The translations under genes and the position numbers were made by a program. A stretch of DNA of 64,000 nt from Natronococcus occultus SP4 (GTDB lineage Archaea > Halobacteriota > Halobacteria > Halobacteriales > Natrialbaceae): contig NC_019974.1 of NCBI RefSeq assembly GCF_000328685.1, positions 1,479,001 through 1,543,000 of the forward strand. The letters are read 5' to 3'. The notes beneath the pieces were generated by a model. The model searched no databases and was not told where the DNA came from. It was given only the letters and a program-made list of their open reading frames with translations. Below, piece after piece: positions 61,969-64,000 of the stretch (its first letter is position 1; each line of letters opens with the position of its first letter).

Positions 61969-62637
61969 TTAGTCGGACGGAACCGGCGGGGCGGTCGTCT
62001 CCTCCTCGGCGACGTTGAGCTCGGACGTGACCAGTGCCCGGTAGGCACGGCGCAGGCGCTCGGAGAGCGCCTGGTGGGAGATATCGAGCTCTTCGGAGAG
62101 CTCCTGCATCGAGACCTCTCGGGGGATCTCGAAGTAGCCGTGGTCGATCGCCGCAACCAGCGTCTCGTACTGGCGCTGGGTGAGGCCACACTGGGAGTGG
62201 TTCTCCTCGGCGACGTCGAACAGCCGGACGATCGTCGGCGTGACGTCGTGGTCGACGAGTCGCTCGTACAGCGAGCTGACGTCCTCGCGCTCGAGGACGC
62301 GGACACTCAGGAGCCAGGAGCCACCGGCGGCCGACGCGCTGAGGACGGTGCCGTTCTCCTCGAGGACGAGCTCGAAGGGGTCGACGGTCTCGGGATCGAA
62401 CTCGACGTCGTACAGCCAGCGGTCGTCGTCGCTGCTGATCAGCGCGTAGTCGTCGACTGCGGTCGCCTCCGAGAGCGCGGCTTCGATCTCGTCCTGCGAG
62501 GCGCCCGACAGCCACAGTCCGTGGCCGCTCGAGGTGATAACTTGCTCCACCTCGCAGGTCAGCGACGGAACGGCGTCGAACAGCTCGCCCAGCCCGGTTT
62601 CCTCGCCCGGAATCTCGAGGTCCGCGATCGATGTCAT
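61969..62637 (-). CDS. HTH-10 (Bat-like) transcriptional regulator 2
   Basis: The product has 222 residues, a paralog of the regulator at 51840-52514: MTSIADLEIPGEETGLGELFDAVPSLTCE at the N-terminus and the same HTH_10 block at the C-terminus (GLTQRQYETLVAAIDHGYF). ATG 62637 is chosen by alignment to the paralog; an in-frame ATG at 62709 adds unrelated residues. It sits 120 bases downstream of a molybdate/tungstate ABC operon on the same strand, which suggests a regulatory link to that transporter. Confidence 0.87.
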   Translation of the reverse strand: MTSIADLEIPGEETGLGELFDAVPSLTCEVEQVITSSGHGLWLSGASQDEIEAALSEATAVDDYALISSDDDRWLYDVEFDPETVDPFELVLEENGTVLSASAAGGSWLLSVRVLEREDVSSLYERLVDHDVTPTIVRLFDVAEENHSQCGLTQRQYETLVAAIDHGYFEIPREVSMQELSEELDISHQALSERLRRAYRALVTSELNVAEEETTAPPVPSD

Positions 62638-62757
62638 ACTTCCCGATACTGGAGGAATCACAATAACCGCACTTCCAAACTTATCAGCACCCGCATTGGT
62701 GAATTTCAACAGTTCTTTTCTTTCAAATCAGATGATTGGATCGGTACGGAACGGGCC

Positions 62758-63636
62758 TCAGAACCGGTTCGGTGAGCCGACGACGAACTGGACAAACCCG
62801 ACGACGACGAGCGTGATCGCAAGCAGTGCCAGCGCGATCGGGATCACCGCCTCGAGGCCGTGAGAGATGTACGAGACCCAGATCCGGGTCGGGATCGTTC
62901 GCGGGTTGTACGCGACCATCATCGTCGCGCCGAACTCGCCGATCGCCCGGACGAACGTGAGGACGATCCCCGCGGCGATGGCGTTCCGGGCCAGCGGGAG
63001 CGAGACCAGCCGCGCGCTCTCGAGAGGGGTTCGGCCCAGCGTGCGCGCGGCCTCCTCGAGACGCGGGTCGACGGCGTCGAAGCCCGAACGGGCGGTCACG
63101 ACGAGAAACGGCGCGGCGACGAACGTCTGAGCGAGGACGATCCCCGCGTAGCTATCTGTCAGCGGGACGCCGACGGCGGCCGCGGCGGCGCCGATCGGGG
63201 TGTACCTGCCGACGAGGGTCAACAACATCGCGCCGCCGACCACCGGCGGGATCACCAGCGGCAGGAGGACGGCAGCCTCGACGAGGCGCTTGCCGGGAAA
63301 CGAGCCTCGCGAGAGCACGTACGCCAGCGGGACTCCAAGGACGGTCGCGATCGCCGTCGAGATCGGCGCGGTCAGCAGCGAGGCGGCGATCGCCTCCTGC
63401 ACCGCGGGGTCGGCCAGCGCGGCCGAGACGTCGACGGACCGAACCTGGGCGAGAAATGCCACGAACGGAACGACGAGATACACGAGCAACACCGCACCGA
63501 CCAGTGCGGGGATGCCAACCCCCCTGGTGAGCCGATCGAGCCCTCGGCCGACCGACGCCCACCCCGGATCGGTCGTTCCGTCGTCGTCGGAGCCGGCCCG
63601 TCCCGTGGGACTCGCGGTGACGTCGTCGGCGCTCAC
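62758..63636 (-). CDS. Molybdate/tungstate ABC transporter permease
   Basis: The product has 292 residues with six membrane helices in a single ModB/WtpB-type permease domain: LADPAVQEAIAASLLTAPISTAIATVLGVPLAYVLSR, LPLVIPPVVGGAMLLTLVG, and the EAA-type loop EEAARTLGRTPLESARLVSLPLARNAI. It overlaps the upstream binding-protein gene by 4 bases (63633-63636, ATGA). No ATPase gene follows before the regulator, so the ATPase is elsewhere or upstream of the operon. Confidence 0.87.
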   Translation of the reverse strand: MSADDVTASPTGRAGSDDDGTTDPGWASVGRGLDRLTRGVGIPALVGAVLLVYLVVPFVAFLAQVRSVDVSAALADPAVQEAIAASLLTAPISTAIATVLGVPLAYVLSRGSFPGKRLVEAAVLLPLVIPPVVGGAMLLTLVGRYTPIGAAAAAVGVPLTDSYAGIVLAQTFVAAPFLVVTARSGFDAVDPRLEEAARTLGRTPLESARLVSLPLARNAIAAGIVLTFVRAIGEFGATMMVAYNPRTIPTRIWVSYISHGLEAVIPIALALLAITLVVVGFVQFVVGSPNRF

Positions 63637-64000
63637 GGCTCGATTCCCTCCGGCAGTTCGCCGTGTGCCCGCGGGAGCGACTCCCCTCGCCGGAGTCCCT
63701 GCTCCTCGAGCAGCGTCCGGTTCTCGAGGAGAAACGAGAGGAACTGCTGGCCGACCTCGGCGCGGTCGGCATCGCGTCGCACCGTCGCGTTGTACACCGT
63801 CGGCGACCCCTTCGTCTCGTACCCCTCGTCGGTGGTGTAGCTCGCCTCGGCGTACCGGTCGGCGTACTCCGGGGTCCCAAAGTTGTAGGCGTCGGGCAGC
63901 TCGAGGAAGGGGACGTCGTGGTCGACGGCCATATTCCGGTACGCGACCGCGCAGGCCCGGTTTCCGGCCTCGATTCCCGACAGCAGCTGTGGCTCGTTGG
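63633..64000 (-). CDS. Tungstate/molybdate ABC transporter binding protein (partial)
   Basis: Only the C-terminal part, about 121 residues, lies in the window; the frame is open to the right edge (NEPQLLSGIEAGNRACAVAYRN precedes MAVDHDVPFLELPDAYNFGTPEYADRYAEASY). It matches WtpA/ModA family binding proteins, where the AxAYRNMAVDHxxPF segment lines the oxyanion site. It is followed, with a 4-base overlap, by the permease. Confidence 0.8.
   Translation of the reverse strand, partial: NEPQLLSGIEAGNRACAVAYRNMAVDHDVPFLELPDAYNFGTPEYADRYAEASYTTDEGYETKGSPTVYNATVRRDADRAEVGQQFLSFLLENRTLLEEQGLRRGESLPRAHGELPEGIEP

Overview
The window is haloarchaeal chromosome, most like the Natrinema/Haloterrigena group. 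Coding sequence is GC-rich, proteins are strongly acidic, TATA-like boxes lie about 25-30 nt before start codons (leaderless mRNAs), secreted proteins carry twin-arginine/lipobox signals, and the gene set is archaeal: proteasome alpha, RNase P Rpp30 and Pop5, SBDS, archaeal SAM synthetase, HalOD1 and HTH-10 regulators, TbsP, and PyrB with PyrI. No tRNA, rRNA, transposase or CRISPR array was seen. All calls rest on reading the sequence and on family knowledge; no search was run.

Layout. 1-4.8 kb: end of a beta-helix protein, a HalOD1 protein, a DEDD nuclease, a coiled-coil protein, and a thiolase/OB-fold pair. 4.8-13 kb: HflX, SBDS, then the minus-strand set psmA, rnp2, methyltransferase and rnp3, split by a foreign 1.6-kb island (about 9.11-10.68 kb); then a 480-bp array of hairpins, tbsP and a caspase-like CHAT protein. 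15-24 kb: the one-carbon genes glyA and folD, a zinc-ribbon protein, a flippase-like membrane protein, an Asp-rich lipoprotein, PadR with a clear operator, a broken MgtC gene and an aminotransferase. 24-31 kb: GH3 glycosidase, purD, a malate:quinone-oxidoreductase-like enzyme, and the coupled thyA-folA pair. 31-43 kb: two tandem Kef/CPA2 antiporters, aconitase, AlaX, a YyaL/DUF255 protein, thioredoxin, amino-acid dehydrogenase and cysteine synthase. 43-52 kb: a lipoprotein, a DUF5804-like protein, universal stress protein, ThiI, a DapA-like aldolase, SAM synthetase, a CYTH protein, FKBP and MATE. 52-64 kb: an HTH-10 regulator beside an iron ABC transporter whose permease is frameshifted, a KaiC-like protein, pyrBI, a PRC-barrel protein with an acidic repeat tail, a PaaG-like crotonase, and a second HTH-10 regulator beside a tungstate/molybdate ABC transporter.

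Most notable is the island inside the RNase P/proteasome gene set. It encodes a halocin-C8-like precursor (Tat signal, propeptide, C-terminal 8-Cys domain) and a duplicated membrane protein with an in-frame TGA, possibly an immunity factor. A 16-bp direct repeat with one mismatch flanks it. The island replaced the 3' end of rnp3 with a homologous but different tail and left the old rnp3 tail stranded, still overlapping the methyltransferase start.
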